From NCBI GenBank assembly GCA_030681515.1, contig JAUXSE010000036.1, positions 1-64,000 on the forward strand: 64,000 bases of DNA. The letters are read 5' to 3'. The position numbers and the translations under genes were made by a program. Positions within the stretch are counted from its first letter, which is position 1. Each line of letters begins with the position of its first letter. Below, in pieces: positions 51,817 through 60,982 of the stretch. The notes below the pieces were generated by a model. The model had not been told where the DNA came from, did not search any database, and saw only the letters and a program-made list of their open reading frames with translations. This stretch comes from Geothrix sp. (GTDB lineage Bacteria; Acidobacteriota; Holophagae; Holophagales; Holophagaceae).

Positions 51817-52323
51817 TCAGCGCGTCCTGACCTCGAAATCATCCAGGAAGGCCGCCGTGCGCCGATCACCTTCCTTCCGCACGATGGCCTGGGCATGGTG
51901 CAGGCGGCCCCGGCGGACCACCACGATGCCTTCGATGCTTCCGCCGGTGGGCCCCTTGACCCTGTAGCGGAAGCCCGGCCCCTTTTCGGCGGACAGGTCC
52001 GTGCGCTGGATCGCGCCAAAGCGGTAGCCAAGGAAGTTCTGGTAGGTGGTCAGGATCTCCCGGGGGGTGGTTCCGCCCTTGTCTCCCGGCGGCAGGTTTC
52101 CCACGGAGACACTGAAGGTCTCGTCCAGCCGGCCCGGCGGGCTCATGGCCAGATCGAACCATTCCACCTCGCCGAAGGGCCCGGGATCCGTGTGGCGGTG
52201 CAGCTTGGGGGGCCCCGGGAAGGTGGCGGCGATGCCGAGGTTTTCGTTCTCGATCCGGCGCGGATCGTCCTTGCACCCCATCAGGGCGAGCAGGATCACC
52301 AGGCTCAGCACGACACGGGACAT
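51817..52323 (-). CDS. Small hypothetical lipoprotein
   Basis: A 168-residue lipoprotein: the lipobox LALMGC ends a short signal peptide. The mature part (ENENLGIAATFPGPPKLHRHTDPGPFGEVEWFDL) matches a pattern common to small periplasmic lipoproteins with an alpha/beta fold. It lies after the TlpA gene in the same direction. Confidence 0.65.
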   Translation of the reverse strand: MSRVVLSLVILLALMGCKDDPRRIENENLGIAATFPGPPKLHRHTDPGPFGEVEWFDLAMSPPGRLDETFSVSVGNLPPGDKGGTTPREILTTYQNFLGYRFGAIQRTDLSAEKGPGFRYRVKGPTGGSIEGIVVVRRGRLHHAQAIVRKEGDRRTAAFLDDFEVRTR

Positions 52324-52418
52324 GGATCCCCCTTGGCTTGTCATCGGACACCGGATCCAGGAAGTTGACTCACGGCGCGCCGGGCGTCCGATCCAGGGCA
52401 GGTAGCCCTGGCCCAGGC

Positions 52419-52976
52419 TCATCCGCCCTTCAGGGCTTCGTCCAGGGCCCGCTTCGCCATGCCTTCGCCGTAGCCGGACCAGCGCTGCACCAGCCGCCCC
52501 TGACGATCAATGACGAGGGTGGTCGGGATGCCGCGGATCTCGCCGAAGGCCTCCAGGCCCGTGGCCCCATCCGGCACGAAGGCCGTGAGGCCGAGCTGCG
52601 GATTCTGCGCCAGGAAGGGTTTCACATCCCCCCAGCCGCCGCGGTCCACGGAAATGGGCAGCACCACGTAGCGGTCGCCGCCGGCTTTCTGCAACTCCGC
52701 CACCTCCGGCAGCGACTTCCGGCAGGGTGGGCACCAGGTGGCCCACACATCCACCAGCACCACCTTGCCCTTGAAATCCGCCAGGGTGCGCCGGTTCCCC
52801 TCCGCATCCCGGAAGGCCACGCGGCTCACGTCCGTGCCACTCGAAGCCCCTTCCGGCCCGGCGCCGCCGAACATCCCCCGGACCACCACCACCCCGCCCA
52901 GCAGCAGGCCGCCACCCACCAGCACCGCTGCGGCGATCATGCGCCAACGGGATTCGGGAACATAGGAATCGGACAT
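52419..52976 (-). CDS. TlpA-family thiol:disulfide oxidoreductase
   Basis: A 185-residue protein with one N-terminal membrane helix (MIAAAVLVGGGLLLGGVVVV) and a periplasmic thioredoxin domain with the active site ATWCPPCRKSLPE near residues 80-92. Relatives such as TlpA and ResA reduce apocytochrome c or periplasmic thiols, fitting a cell that makes multihaem cytochromes. GGAG precedes the ATG. Its promoter region holds a heptamer array. Confidence 0.85.
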   Translation of the reverse strand: MSDSYVPESRWRMIAAAVLVGGGLLLGGVVVVRGMFGGAGPEGASSGTDVSRVAFRDAEGNRRTLADFKGKVVLVDVWATWCPPCRKSLPEVAELQKAGGDRYVVLPISVDRGGWGDVKPFLAQNPQLGLTAFVPDGATGLEAFGEIRGIPTTLVIDRQGRLVQRWSGYGEGMAKRALDEALKGG

Positions 52977-52993
52977 GGGGGCTCCTGGGTTCA

Positions 52994-53056
52994 GGCTTCG
53001 GGCTTCAGGCTTCAGGCTTCAGGCTTCAGGCTTCAGGCTTCAGGCTTCAGGCTTCA
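52994..53056. repeat. Tandem heptamer GGCTTCA array (nine units)
   Basis: Nine head-to-tail 7-bp units (one GGCTTCG, eight GGCTTCA) take up over half of the 116-bp gap between the divergent tlpA-like and rhodanese genes. Eight units are exact repeats, so copy number may vary by slippage. Confidence 0.9.
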
Positions 53057-53080
53057 GGGTACCGCTCCGGCGGGTCCCTT

Positions 53081-53086
53081 CATACT
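53081..53086 (+). promoter_or_regulatory. -10 box for a possible leaderless transcript
   Basis: CATACT lies six bases before the ATG at 53093 and no Shine-Dalgarno is present. The heptamer array ends 24 bases upstream, so a -35 box would fall close to its edge. Confidence 0.4.
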
Positions 53087-53092
53087 GTCGGA

Positions 53093-53944
53093 ATGCCTTT
53101 GATCTCTGTTCCCCGCCTTCGCGCCCGCCTCGCCTCGATCCGCCTGCTGGATGCCCGCCAGGGCGAGGCGGACTACGCGGCGGGCCATCTGCCTGGCGCC
53201 CTGCACGCGGATCTGGACCTTCACCTCAGCACGGCCGCGGATCCGGACCACGATCCAGCCGCCGGCGGCCGGCACCCCCTGCCCCCGGTGGCGCGCTTCG
53301 CGGCCCGGCTCGGCGCCTGGGGCATCACCCCGGAGACCGAGGTCGTGGCCTACGATGCCAGCGGCGGCGGCAACGCGGCGGCGCGGCTCTGGTGGATGCT
53401 GAGGGCCCTGGGCCACGAGCGGGTCTTCGTGCTCGATGGCGGGCTCCAGGCCGCGATTGGAGCCGGGTTGACACTGACTGTTGAAGGCCCCGCGGTGGTT
53501 CCCCGCCCGCCCTATCCTGCGGACCGCTGGGGCCTCCCCCTGGCGGATTCAGATGCCGTGGAAACGATCCGCCGCGATCCCGCCCGGCGGCTGCTGGACG
53601 TGCGCGCCGCCGAGCGCTGGCGGGGAGAAACGGAACCCTTCGATCCGGTCGCCGGCCACATCCCCGGCTCCCTGAACCTGCCCTGGAACGAGAATCTCCG
53701 CCCCGATGGCCACTTCAAATCGCCGGGGGCCCTGCGCACCCAGTACGAAGCCCTGCTGGGTGGCGCGCGGCCCGGAGCCCTCACCGTCCACTGTGGCAGC
53801 GGCGTCACCGCCTGCCACACCCTGCTGGCGCTGGAGATCGCCGGCCTGCCCGGCGCCGCGCTCTATGCCGGCAGCTGGAGCGAGTGGTGCCGCGGCGAAC
53901 GGGAGAAAAGCGGGCCCGCGCGTTCAGGCTACGGCTTGGGATAG
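53093..53944 (+). CDS. Two-domain sulfurtransferase (rhodanese)
   Basis: A 283-residue protein with tandem rhodanese domains. The N-terminal domain (LLDARQGEADYAAGHLPGALHADLD) is inactive in this family. The C-terminal domain has RLLDVRAAERW, GHIPGSLNLPW and the catalytic Cys in VHCGSGVTACH. Thiosulfate or 3-mercaptopyruvate are likely donors. The last 16 bases overlap the convergent NFACT gene. Confidence 0.88.
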   Translation: MPLISVPRLRARLASIRLLDARQGEADYAAGHLPGALHADLDLHLSTAADPDHDPAAGGRHPLPPVARFAARLGAWGITPETEVVAYDASGGGNAAARLWWMLRALGHERVFVLDGGLQAAIGAGLTLTVEGPAVVPRPPYPADRWGLPLADSDAVETIRRDPARRLLDVRAAERWRGETEPFDPVAGHIPGSLNLPWNENLRPDGHFKSPGALRTQYEALLGGARPGALTVHCGSGVTACHTLLALEIAGLPGAALYAGSWSEWCRGEREKSGPARSGYGLG

Positions 53945-55377
53945 ACGCGGAGGCCCGTCCACTTTTTAAGGATCACCTTGCCGGGGGCGAAGCCGCGGGG
54001 CTTGCTGATATCGGCGATGCGGGCGAAGTGGACTTCCACCTTGCCGCCGTCCCGGGCCTTGCTATGGTAGGCGGCCAGCTCGGCGGCGCGCTCGATCACG
54101 CTCCGCGGCAGGTCGCTGAGCCGATCGGGATTGCGGATCACCACATGGCTGCCCGCATGGCTCGCCACATGGAGCCAGAAGTCGAGATTGTCGGCCACCT
54201 TGAAGGTGAGCTGATCGTTTTCGGCGTCGCCCTTGCCGATGAGCACCTCGAAACCATCCACCATGACGCTGCGGAAGGCCGTGCCCTTGCCATCCCTGCG
54301 CTTTCCCTCACCGGCCTGCATCCGCTTGGTCCCTTTCTGCTTCGCCAGGGTCTGCCCCTTCGGTTGTCGCGCAGGCGGCGGTTCCGGCGCAAGGGATTCT
54401 CCCTCGGCCTCCATCCGCTGCACCCATGCGGAACGCTCCCGGGCCAGCTCGGCCTCTAGTTCCGAGACTCTCGCCAGCCCGCGCTCCGCCTTCTTGGCGA
54501 TCCTGTACCAGGCCTGCGCCGCATCCTCGACCGAGGTGCTTTCCGGCAGCGAAAGGCGGCTGCCGTCCAGCAGCACCGCCTCCCGGGTGGCCCCCTTCAG
54601 GCGATAGAGTTCCGCGGACAGGCGGCGGGCCTGGTCCTTCAACGGAAGCTGCGCCTCGTGCTTCCCCCGGTCCCGCGCCAGGGCCTGGGCCAGGCGATCC
54701 ATCCGCGCCGACTCGGCCTGCCGCCGGCGCTCCGCCGAGGCCTTGGCGGGCCCCAGGATCAAGGTTTCGGCCCGGCCTTCGGACCAGGCCCGATGCCGGG
54801 ACAAGAGATCGCCCTCGCCTTCCAGGACCTCGGCCTCCTCCCCCGCCAGCGCCGCTTCCAGCCGGTCTCCCCAGCGTTCGCGCCAGCGCTGGAAGGGCGG
54901 CGGATCCTCGCTGGGCTGCGGGGCGGCGGCCGGGAACGGGACACCCAGGCCCAGGCGGGGCAGCTGGGTGTCCAGGCCGTCCACCCGGATCCCGGGGCGC
55001 CCAGGAATGGCCTGGAAGGCGAGCCGCAGGGTCTCCAGGCGCCCCGTGATGGCCCGCCGCTGGAAGACGAGGCCCACCCACCGCTCGCGGGGATCCCCCT
55101 CCACGGCCCGCAGCCGGGCGCCCTGGAGCCAGGGGCCCCAGAGTTTCCCGCTGTCCTTCGCGGCCTCGGACTGAAGCCGCTTCCAGACCGGATGCTCCGT
55201 CGCCAGGAGCCAGAGCTCCGGCCTGGGCTGGAGCAGCAGCACCCAGCCTTCGGCGGACTTCCGGCCGGCCCAGCGCAGGCCCAGGGCCCTGCCCGAGGCC
55301 CAGACCGCCTCCACGGGCAGATCGCCCCGGTCCCGCAACCAGGCGCGGGTCAGGGCAAGCAGCAGCGGCGCGTCCAT
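53929..55377 (-). CDS. NFACT-family RNA-binding protein (RqcH-like)
   Basis: A 482-residue protein. The N-terminal NFACT-N-like domain is followed by a long coiled coil (~residues 230-330) and a C-terminal NFACT-R domain: VDGFEVLIGKGDAENDQLTFKVADNLDFWLHVASHAGSHVV, the most conserved part. Bacterial relatives (RqcH/FbpA) bind stalled 50S-peptidyl-tRNA complexes and add C-terminal Ala tails. The NFACT-N part is divergent, so activity is uncertain. Confidence 0.8.
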   Translation of the reverse strand: MDAPLLLALTRAWLRDRGDLPVEAVWASGRALGLRWAGRKSAEGWVLLLQPRPELWLLATEHPVWKRLQSEAAKDSGKLWGPWLQGARLRAVEGDPRERWVGLVFQRRAITGRLETLRLAFQAIPGRPGIRVDGLDTQLPRLGLGVPFPAAAPQPSEDPPPFQRWRERWGDRLEAALAGEEAEVLEGEGDLLSRHRAWSEGRAETLILGPAKASAERRRQAESARMDRLAQALARDRGKHEAQLPLKDQARRLSAELYRLKGATREAVLLDGSRLSLPESTSVEDAAQAWYRIAKKAERGLARVSELEAELARERSAWVQRMEAEGESLAPEPPPARQPKGQTLAKQKGTKRMQAGEGKRRDGKGTAFRSVMVDGFEVLIGKGDAENDQLTFKVADNLDFWLHVASHAGSHVVIRNPDRLSDLPRSVIERAAELAAYHSKARDGGKVEVHFARIADISKPRGFAPGKVILKKWTGLRVYPKP

Positions 55378-55529
55378 GGCTACCCGGCCCCCTGGCTCAC
55401 ATCCACTTCCCTTGTCGTTTTCCGATTCCAGCGGTCATGATGGGGCGTCCTCCCTGCCCCAGCATCCCATGGACGAGGCATCCGCCCGAGGGGCCCCGAA
55501 TTCAGGTCGTGGTCCGATCTTCTCGATGA

Positions 55530-56996
55530 ATGGAACCTATGACGAATGCGACGCCGAAGAGCCCCCAGCCTCTCCTGGTTCTCCTGGTGGATGACAACCC
55601 CATCCAGCTGAGCCTTCTGCGCCACCTCTTCCAGCGGCATGGCCACATGACCATCGAGGCCCGCAACGGCGCCGAGGGCCTGATCGTGCTGGCCACGGAG
55701 TACCCCGATGTGGTCGTGAGCGACTGCGTCATGCCCCTGCTGGATGGCTACCAGTTCTGCCGCCTCCTGAAGGATGACCGGGCCACCCGCCACCTGCCCG
55801 TGCTGCTGCTCACCGCCCAGGGGACGGGGCTCGCCCGGTTCTGGGCCAAGACCTGCGGGGCCGACCGGTTCCTGGTGAAGGGCCGGGATCTCGATCACGT
55901 GGTGGAGGTCGCCTCCGCGCTGGCGGAGCAGTCCTCGAAACCGCGCACCGCCCATGCCGTATCGCGGCTCGCCCAGGAGAACTTCGGCGTGGATGCCATC
56001 CAGCGGCGTCTCGCGCAGGCCCTTGAGCAGCGCCTGGTGGAGACGGCCCTGCGGGATTCCATCGCCCGGCTCTACACCGCCGACCACGACACGGCGCGCC
56101 TCTTCCGCGGCTTCATCGAGATCCTCCAGGAACTGGTGCTTCCCGGCGCCCTGCTGGTCGCCTACCTGGGCGAGGACGGCGTATGGTGCCACGGCGTCCA
56201 CGGCGCCTCGGCCAGCGAGGACGATCGCAGGGCCCTGGAGGCCGCCGTCGCCGGACCGGACCTCCTGAACATCCCCCCGGAGTGCCGCTGGCACCCGGCT
56301 TCGGACGACGATGAGCGGCGGCGGAGCATGCGCGATCCCGTGCTCCGCGTCCTCCCCGCCAACACCCCCGGATTCCCCACCATCGGCGTCCTGGCCTTCC
56401 TCACCGAGCGGCGGGCCGTCGAGGATTTCGAGCGGTTGTTCGAGATCGCCGCGGAGGAACTGGGGCGCCTGCTCAGCCTGGAGGACTCCCGCCTGCGGCT
56501 CTACCACCAGGCCATCCGGGATTCGCTGACGGGCCTGTTCAACCGGAAGCACATCCTCGACATGCTGGGCATGGAACTCGATCAGTGCGGGCGTTTCGGC
56601 CAGGGGCTGTCCATCATGCTGGTGGATCTCGACCACTTCAAGGCCGTCAACGACCGCTTCGGCCACGCCGTCGGCGACCAGGTGCTCAGCGTCATGGCCC
56701 AGCGCATGGTCTTCGGGCTCCGCAAGGTGGATCAGGTGGGACGCATCGGGGGGGAGGAGTTCCTGGCCTATTGCCCCCAGACCGATCTGGAGGGGGCCCG
56801 GGCCCTGGCGGATCGGCTCCGGGAGCAGGTCATCGTGGATCCCGTCCCGGGCCTCCCGGTGGCGGACCGCGTCACCCTGAGCATCGGTCTGGCCACCTGG
56901 CAGGGACCGGAGGATACCGCCGAGCGGCTGCTCTCCCGTGCCGACAAGGCCCTCTACCGGGCCAAGGCCGAAGGCCGGAACCGCGTCGTCGGCTGA
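55530..56996 (+). CDS. Response regulator with GGDEF (diguanylate cyclase) domain
   Basis: A 488-residue protein. The receiver domain (~18-135) has acidic DDN residues and the phosphoacceptor Asp in VVVSDCVMPLLDG. A GAF-like linker (~165-320) precedes the GGDEF domain with active-site GGEEF near residue 407 and an allosteric I-site RKVD five residues before it. It should make cyclic di-GMP and be product-inhibited. No kinase is adjacent. The start may be 55530 or 55539; both have weak ribosome-binding sites. Confidence 0.88.
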   Translation: MEPMTNATPKSPQPLLVLLVDDNPIQLSLLRHLFQRHGHMTIEARNGAEGLIVLATEYPDVVVSDCVMPLLDGYQFCRLLKDDRATRHLPVLLLTAQGTGLARFWAKTCGADRFLVKGRDLDHVVEVASALAEQSSKPRTAHAVSRLAQENFGVDAIQRRLAQALEQRLVETALRDSIARLYTADHDTARLFRGFIEILQELVLPGALLVAYLGEDGVWCHGVHGASASEDDRRALEAAVAGPDLLNIPPECRWHPASDDDERRRSMRDPVLRVLPANTPGFPTIGVLAFLTERRAVEDFERLFEIAAEELGRLLSLEDSRLRLYHQAIRDSLTGLFNRKHILDMLGMELDQCGRFGQGLSIMLVDLDHFKAVNDRFGHAVGDQVLSVMAQRMVFGLRKVDQVGRIGGEEFLAYCPQTDLEGARALADRLREQVIVDPVPGLPVADRVTLSIGLATWQGPEDTAERLLSRADKALYRAKAEGRNRVVG

Positions 56997-57012
56997 GCTT
57001 TTTTCTGAAACC

Positions 57013-57042
57013 TTGACAGTTCCGGGTGTGGGATTGCATGAT
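57013..57042 (+). promoter_or_regulatory. Sigma-70-type promoter of the DUF2339 gene
   Basis: A perfect -35 TTGACA (57013-57018) is followed after 18 bases by CATGAT (57037-57042). Confidence 0.5.
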
Positions 57043-57043
57043 T

Positions 57044-57061
57044 CCATACGCATCCGTATGG
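57044..57061. promoter_or_regulatory. Operator-like inverted repeat at the DUF2339 transcription start
   Basis: CCATACG and CGTATGG form a perfect 7-bp inverted repeat with a 4-base spacer right after the -10 box and seven bases before the ATG. It could be a repressor site or a 5' hairpin that hides the start codon. Confidence 0.45.
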
Positions 57062-57068
57062 AGTCTTC

Positions 57069-58916
57069 ATGGAACCCCAAGCTCCCCAGAGCCCGGTCGC
57101 CCCGCCCGATCTCGCTGAACGCGTGACCCGTCTGGAAGCCCAGGTCGCCTGGCTGCTCCAGCGACCGCAGGCCTCCACGCCCCCGGCACCAGCCCAGGCA
57201 CCGGCCCAGTCCCAGGCTCCAGCCCCTCCCTTGCCCCGCCCGGTCCCGCGCCCCGCGACGCCCCGCAAGGAAATCTCCCCGGTGGTCTGGATCGCGGGCA
57301 TCGGCGCCTCGATCTTCCTCTTCGGCGCCATCTTCTTCTTCCGCTGGGCCATCCAGCAGGGCTGGGTGGGCGCAGAGCTGCGCTTCGTCCTGGGCCTGCT
57401 GGTGGGCGGCGCCATCGCCGCCTTCGCCGGGAAGCTGATCCTGGGCCACAGCCGGGCCCTGGGCGTGGCCCTGCTGCTGGCGGGACTCGGCACCCTGCAG
57501 TTCACCTTCCGCGCCGGGGCCATGGAATACCACTTCTACGCCGCGCCGCTGGGCCTCGCGGCCACGGCCCTCTTCACGCTGCTGGCGGGCGGGCTCGCGG
57601 CCCGCGCGGGCAGCGGCGGGGCCCTCACGGTCTCCCTGGTATCGGGCCTCGCCGCGCCCCTGGTCTTCAGCCAGGGCGGCCATCACGAAGTGGCGCTGGC
57701 CATCTACCTCGCCGTGCTCATGGCCGGCACCCTGGCCGTGCCCTACCTCGCCCGCACCGGGGGCGCCTGGCACGGCGCCCGCTGGACGGCCCTCGTGGGG
57801 GTCTGGCTGCTGCTGATGCCCGCCTGCGCCGGGGTGCTGAAGGGCGACGCGGCCCTCCTGGGGATGCTGCTGGTCCTGCACCTGGTCCTCGCGGGCCTCT
57901 GGGCCTGGCTCCCGGGCACCGAGGAAATCCCCGCCACGCCCACGGTGCTCTGGCTCGTGGCCTCGATCCTGGCCACCACCTATGGCTGGCTGCTGTGGAA
58001 GCGGCTGGACCTGACGCCCGAGACCTTCGCCCTGCCCGTGATCCTGGTGGCCGCCCTCAACCTGGCCCTGGTGCAACCGCTGCGCCATCGCATGGAGAAC
58101 CGCCGTGCCGACTGGGGCCTGCTGGCCCTGGCGGCGGGCCACCTGGCCCTGGCCGTGCCGGTGGCCCTGGCCTGGCGCTGGGTGGGGCCCCTCTGGGGCG
58201 CCTTCGCCCTGGCTCTCGCCTGGGCCTCCCTCAAGGCCGAGGACAGCGACTTCGCCCAGGAGGCCACGGCCCTGCGCTGGCTCGCCGCGGCCCTGGCCCT
58301 GCTCACCACGCTGCGCTGGGCCTTCCATGGCCTGGACGGACTGTTCTGGCGCTCCGCCACGCTGACGCCCTTCCTCAACGCGGCCTTCGCCGAGGGGGCC
58401 CTGGCTTCCGCCGCTTGGTTCCTGCTGACCAAGGCAGTGAGGGGGGACCGCCCGGCTGACGCCTCCGCATCCCCCCTCGCCCCCGCGGACGGGTCGGGCC
58501 AGGCCCGCCCCGTCCGCCGCCGCGGCGACCCGCTCGGCGTGATCGCTTTCCTGGCCCTCCAGGTCACCGCCAACGTCACCCTGGCCTTCGAGGCGGCCCG
58601 GCTGGTGCAGTGGTTCCAGGCCCCGGGCCCCTACGGCTACGGGCCCTCCCGCGCGGCCTCCATCGCCATGACCCTGGTGTGGGCGCTGTCCGGCGCCTGG
58701 CAGTGGATGCTCGGCCTCGGGAAGCGCGAGGAGGGCCGCCGGGCGCTGATGATCGCGGGCTATGTCTGGATGGGCCTCGCCAGCTTCAAGCTCATCGTGT
58801 CGGATCTGGATCGCGCCGACACGCCCCTGCGCGCCCTGGCCTTTCTCGGCGTGGGCGGCATCGGCATGGCCGCGGCCATCCTGGCCAATCGCAAGCGCTC
58901 CGGGGAGCCGTCATGA
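57069..58916 (+). CDS. DUF2339 multi-spanning membrane protein
   Basis: A 615-residue inner-membrane protein. An N-terminal coiled coil (LAERVTRLEAQVAWLLQ) and a Pro/Ala-rich linker precede a helix (SPVVWIAGIGASIFLFGAIFFFRWAI) with the family WIAGIG-type start, then about 14 more hydrophobic segments. Function unknown. The following gene overlaps its stop by ATGA and encodes a DUF3999-like partner, a pairing known in other bacteria. Confidence 0.82.
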   Translation: MEPQAPQSPVAPPDLAERVTRLEAQVAWLLQRPQASTPPAPAQAPAQSQAPAPPLPRPVPRPATPRKEISPVVWIAGIGASIFLFGAIFFFRWAIQQGWVGAELRFVLGLLVGGAIAAFAGKLILGHSRALGVALLLAGLGTLQFTFRAGAMEYHFYAAPLGLAATALFTLLAGGLAARAGSGGALTVSLVSGLAAPLVFSQGGHHEVALAIYLAVLMAGTLAVPYLARTGGAWHGARWTALVGVWLLLMPACAGVLKGDAALLGMLLVLHLVLAGLWAWLPGTEEIPATPTVLWLVASILATTYGWLLWKRLDLTPETFALPVILVAALNLALVQPLRHRMENRRADWGLLALAAGHLALAVPVALAWRWVGPLWGAFALALAWASLKAEDSDFAQEATALRWLAAALALLTTLRWAFHGLDGLFWRSATLTPFLNAAFAEGALASAAWFLLTKAVRGDRPADASASPLAPADGSGQARPVRRRGDPLGVIAFLALQVTANVTLAFEAARLVQWFQAPGPYGYGPSRAASIAMTLVWALSGAWQWMLGLGKREEGRRALMIAGYVWMGLASFKLIVSDLDRADTPLRALAFLGVGGIGMAAAILANRKRSGEPS

Positions 58917-60127
58917 GCCGCGCCGGCGCCCTTTGCCTGGCCTCCAGCCTGCTTCTGATCAGCCTCGCCTGCTCCCGCGAAGACCGCGCCTCCCTGCACC
59001 GCCGGCCCATCTCGCCCACACCCGCCAGCGGCTGGGCGCGCCTGCCCCTGGATGCCGACGCCCAGCGCCAGGTGAAAGGCGCCTGGATCGGCGATGCCCC
59101 GGGCCGGAGCATCCCCTTCCTGGAGGCCCGCGAAGGCCTGTGGGAATCCCGTTCCCTGCCCCTGGAAATCCTCCTCACGGGCAAGGATTCCGAAGGCCGG
59201 TCCACGGCCGCCTTCTCGCTGAAGGTGCCCGAGGGCTGGCGGGTGGGGGAGCGCGAAACGCTGCGGCTGGATCTCGACCTCGAAGGCACGGCGCCCTGGG
59301 TGGTCCAGGTGAAGGCCGAGCGGGAGCGGGAGGGGGGCGGCTTCATCGCCTACGATCCCGTATCGCCCCTGCACCTCTACTATCTGACGCCCTCGGGCAG
59401 CCGCCACACCCTGGACCTGCCCTGGGACAGCCACCGCTACCGGCTCACGCTCCTCGCCTCCCAGGGCGCGGCGCCGCGGATCCGTGGCCTCTCGGTCCGC
59501 GCCGAGACCCGGCCCGAGGCCCTGGAAACCGAACTGGCCCTGGATGGAACGCTCATGCCCGAACCCGGCAAGCCCCGCACCTGGCGCCTCACGCTCCCGG
59601 ACACCGAGCGGGTGGTGGGCCTGGACCTGCTGCTGGCACCGCCGGTGGCACCCCTGCGGCCCGAGATCCACCTGGGCGAAAACACGGAAGAAAATCGCGG
59701 ATGGTCCTGCAACGATCTGGTGTGGAACCTGCCCGCCCTGAACACGAAGGCCAGCCGCATCGCCCTCGCACCCGTGCAGGCGAAGACCCTCACCCTCACC
59801 CTGCCCGAAGGCGCCACGCCCCTCAGCGTCCGCATCCTCGTGCGCCGCCAGACGCTGATCTTCCCGGCGGAGGCGGGGCAGGCCTACGCCCTGCACCTGG
59901 GCGGCGAGTCCAAGCGCGCCCCCGGCAGCCTGGGCGCCCTGCCAAGCATCCGCACCCTGGCCGCCACGGAACCCCTGACCCTCCGGGCCTCCGAACCCGA
60001 TGACCAGGGCATCCCCCATCGCGAAACCACGGATCAGCGCGCCAGGCCCTGGATGCCATGGGTGGCGGGGCTGGCGTTGCTGGTGCTGGGGGCAGTAGCG
60101 TGGCGGCTGTTCCGGCAGCCCGAGTAG
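58913..60127 (+). CDS. DUF3999-like membrane-anchored periplasmic protein
   Basis: A 404-residue protein. An N-terminal signal or lipobox (LLLISLAC) is followed by a beta-rich periplasmic domain with segments resembling DUF3999 (WARLPLDADAQRQVKGAWIGD, SRSLPLEILL) and a C-terminal membrane helix (WVAGLALLVLGAVAWRLF). It overlaps the DUF2339 gene, so the two likely form one complex. No catalytic motif is visible. Confidence 0.75.
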   Translation: MSRAGALCLASSLLLISLACSREDRASLHRRPISPTPASGWARLPLDADAQRQVKGAWIGDAPGRSIPFLEAREGLWESRSLPLEILLTGKDSEGRSTAAFSLKVPEGWRVGERETLRLDLDLEGTAPWVVQVKAEREREGGGFIAYDPVSPLHLYYLTPSGSRHTLDLPWDSHRYRLTLLASQGAAPRIRGLSVRAETRPEALETELALDGTLMPEPGKPRTWRLTLPDTERVVGLDLLLAPPVAPLRPEIHLGENTEENRGWSCNDLVWNLPALNTKASRIALAPVQAKTLTLTLPEGATPLSVRILVRRQTLIFPAEAGQAYALHLGGESKRAPGSLGALPSIRTLAATEPLTLRASEPDDQGIPHRETTDQRARPWMPWVAGLALLVLGAVAWRLFRQPE

Positions 60128-60982
60128 TCAGGGAACCTTCCCCCTCAACTGCACCAGCGCCACGGCCACAAGGATGACGGCCATGCCGAGGATCTCCCGC
60201 AGGCCGAAGGGCTCGTGCAGGATGAGGCTGCCCAGCAGGACCGCCACGATGGGATTCAGGTAGGCGTAGGTGCCCATCTTGGCGGGGGGCCAGGCCTTGG
60301 CGAGGTAGATGTAGGCGGAGAAGGCCAGCAGGGAGCCGAAGAGGATCAGGTAGGCGATGGCGTAGAGTGCCTTGGCGGTGATGGGCCCCCGCAGGAAGCC
60401 CCCCGAGAGCGGCGCCACGACGAGGCCGATGACCGCCGCCGTAAGCATCTGGATGCCCACGTTGGTGAGCAGGCCGCCGCCATGGACGAAGTGCTTGCCG
60501 TGGAGGGTGCCCCAGGCCCAGATGAGGGGCGCCGCCACCATGGCCGCCAACCCGCCCGCGTGGATGCGCAGGTCACCGCTGGGCCACACCAGCACGGCCA
60601 CGCCCGCGATGCCCAGGGTGATGCCCACCCAGCCTTTCGGGCCGAGGGGTTCCTTCGCCATGGAGAACACCGCCAGCCACAGGGGCACCAGCGCCGCGAG
60701 CACCGCCGCCAGCCCCGAAGGGAGGTGCAGTTCCGCGTAGGACACCAGGGCATTGGAACCGCCCAGCAGCAGGGCGCCCACCACCATGAGGTGCCCCGCT
60801 TCGCGCAGAGGCGGCCAGGATTCGCGGCGCAGCCTGCCAAGGCCCAGGGCGAGGACGGAGGCCACGGAGAACCGCGCCGCCACCATGCCGTAGGGCGTGA
60901 AGGATTCCAGTCCCAGGGCGATGGCGAAGTAGGTGGAACCCCACACCACGGCCACGGTGAGGTAGGCCAGCCAGGCGAGCAT
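60128..60982 (-). CDS. EamA-family drug/metabolite transporter
   Basis: A 284-residue inner-membrane transporter with about ten hydrophobic helices in two EamA repeats (YLTVAVVWGSTYFAIA..., AAPLIWAWGTLHGKH...). The WGSTY motif and the C-terminal YLNPIVAVLLG are typical. Substrate unknown. The ATG overlaps the stop of the ABM gene (TGATG); its stop is adjacent to that of the convergent DUF3999-like gene. Confidence 0.85.
   Translation of the reverse strand: MLAWLAYLTVAVVWGSTYFAIALGLESFTPYGMVAARFSVASVLALGLGRLRRESWPPLREAGHLMVVGALLLGGSNALVSYAELHLPSGLAAVLAALVPLWLAVFSMAKEPLGPKGWVGITLGIAGVAVLVWPSGDLRIHAGGLAAMVAAPLIWAWGTLHGKHFVHGGGLLTNVGIQMLTAAVIGLVVAPLSGGFLRGPITAKALYAIAYLILFGSLLAFSAYIYLAKAWPPAKMGTYAYLNPIVAVLLGSLILHEPFGLREILGMAVILVAVALVQLRGKVP

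Noticed and set aside
52994-53056. CRISPR array
   Set aside because: The units are 7 bp and contiguous without spacers; no cas genes are in the window.
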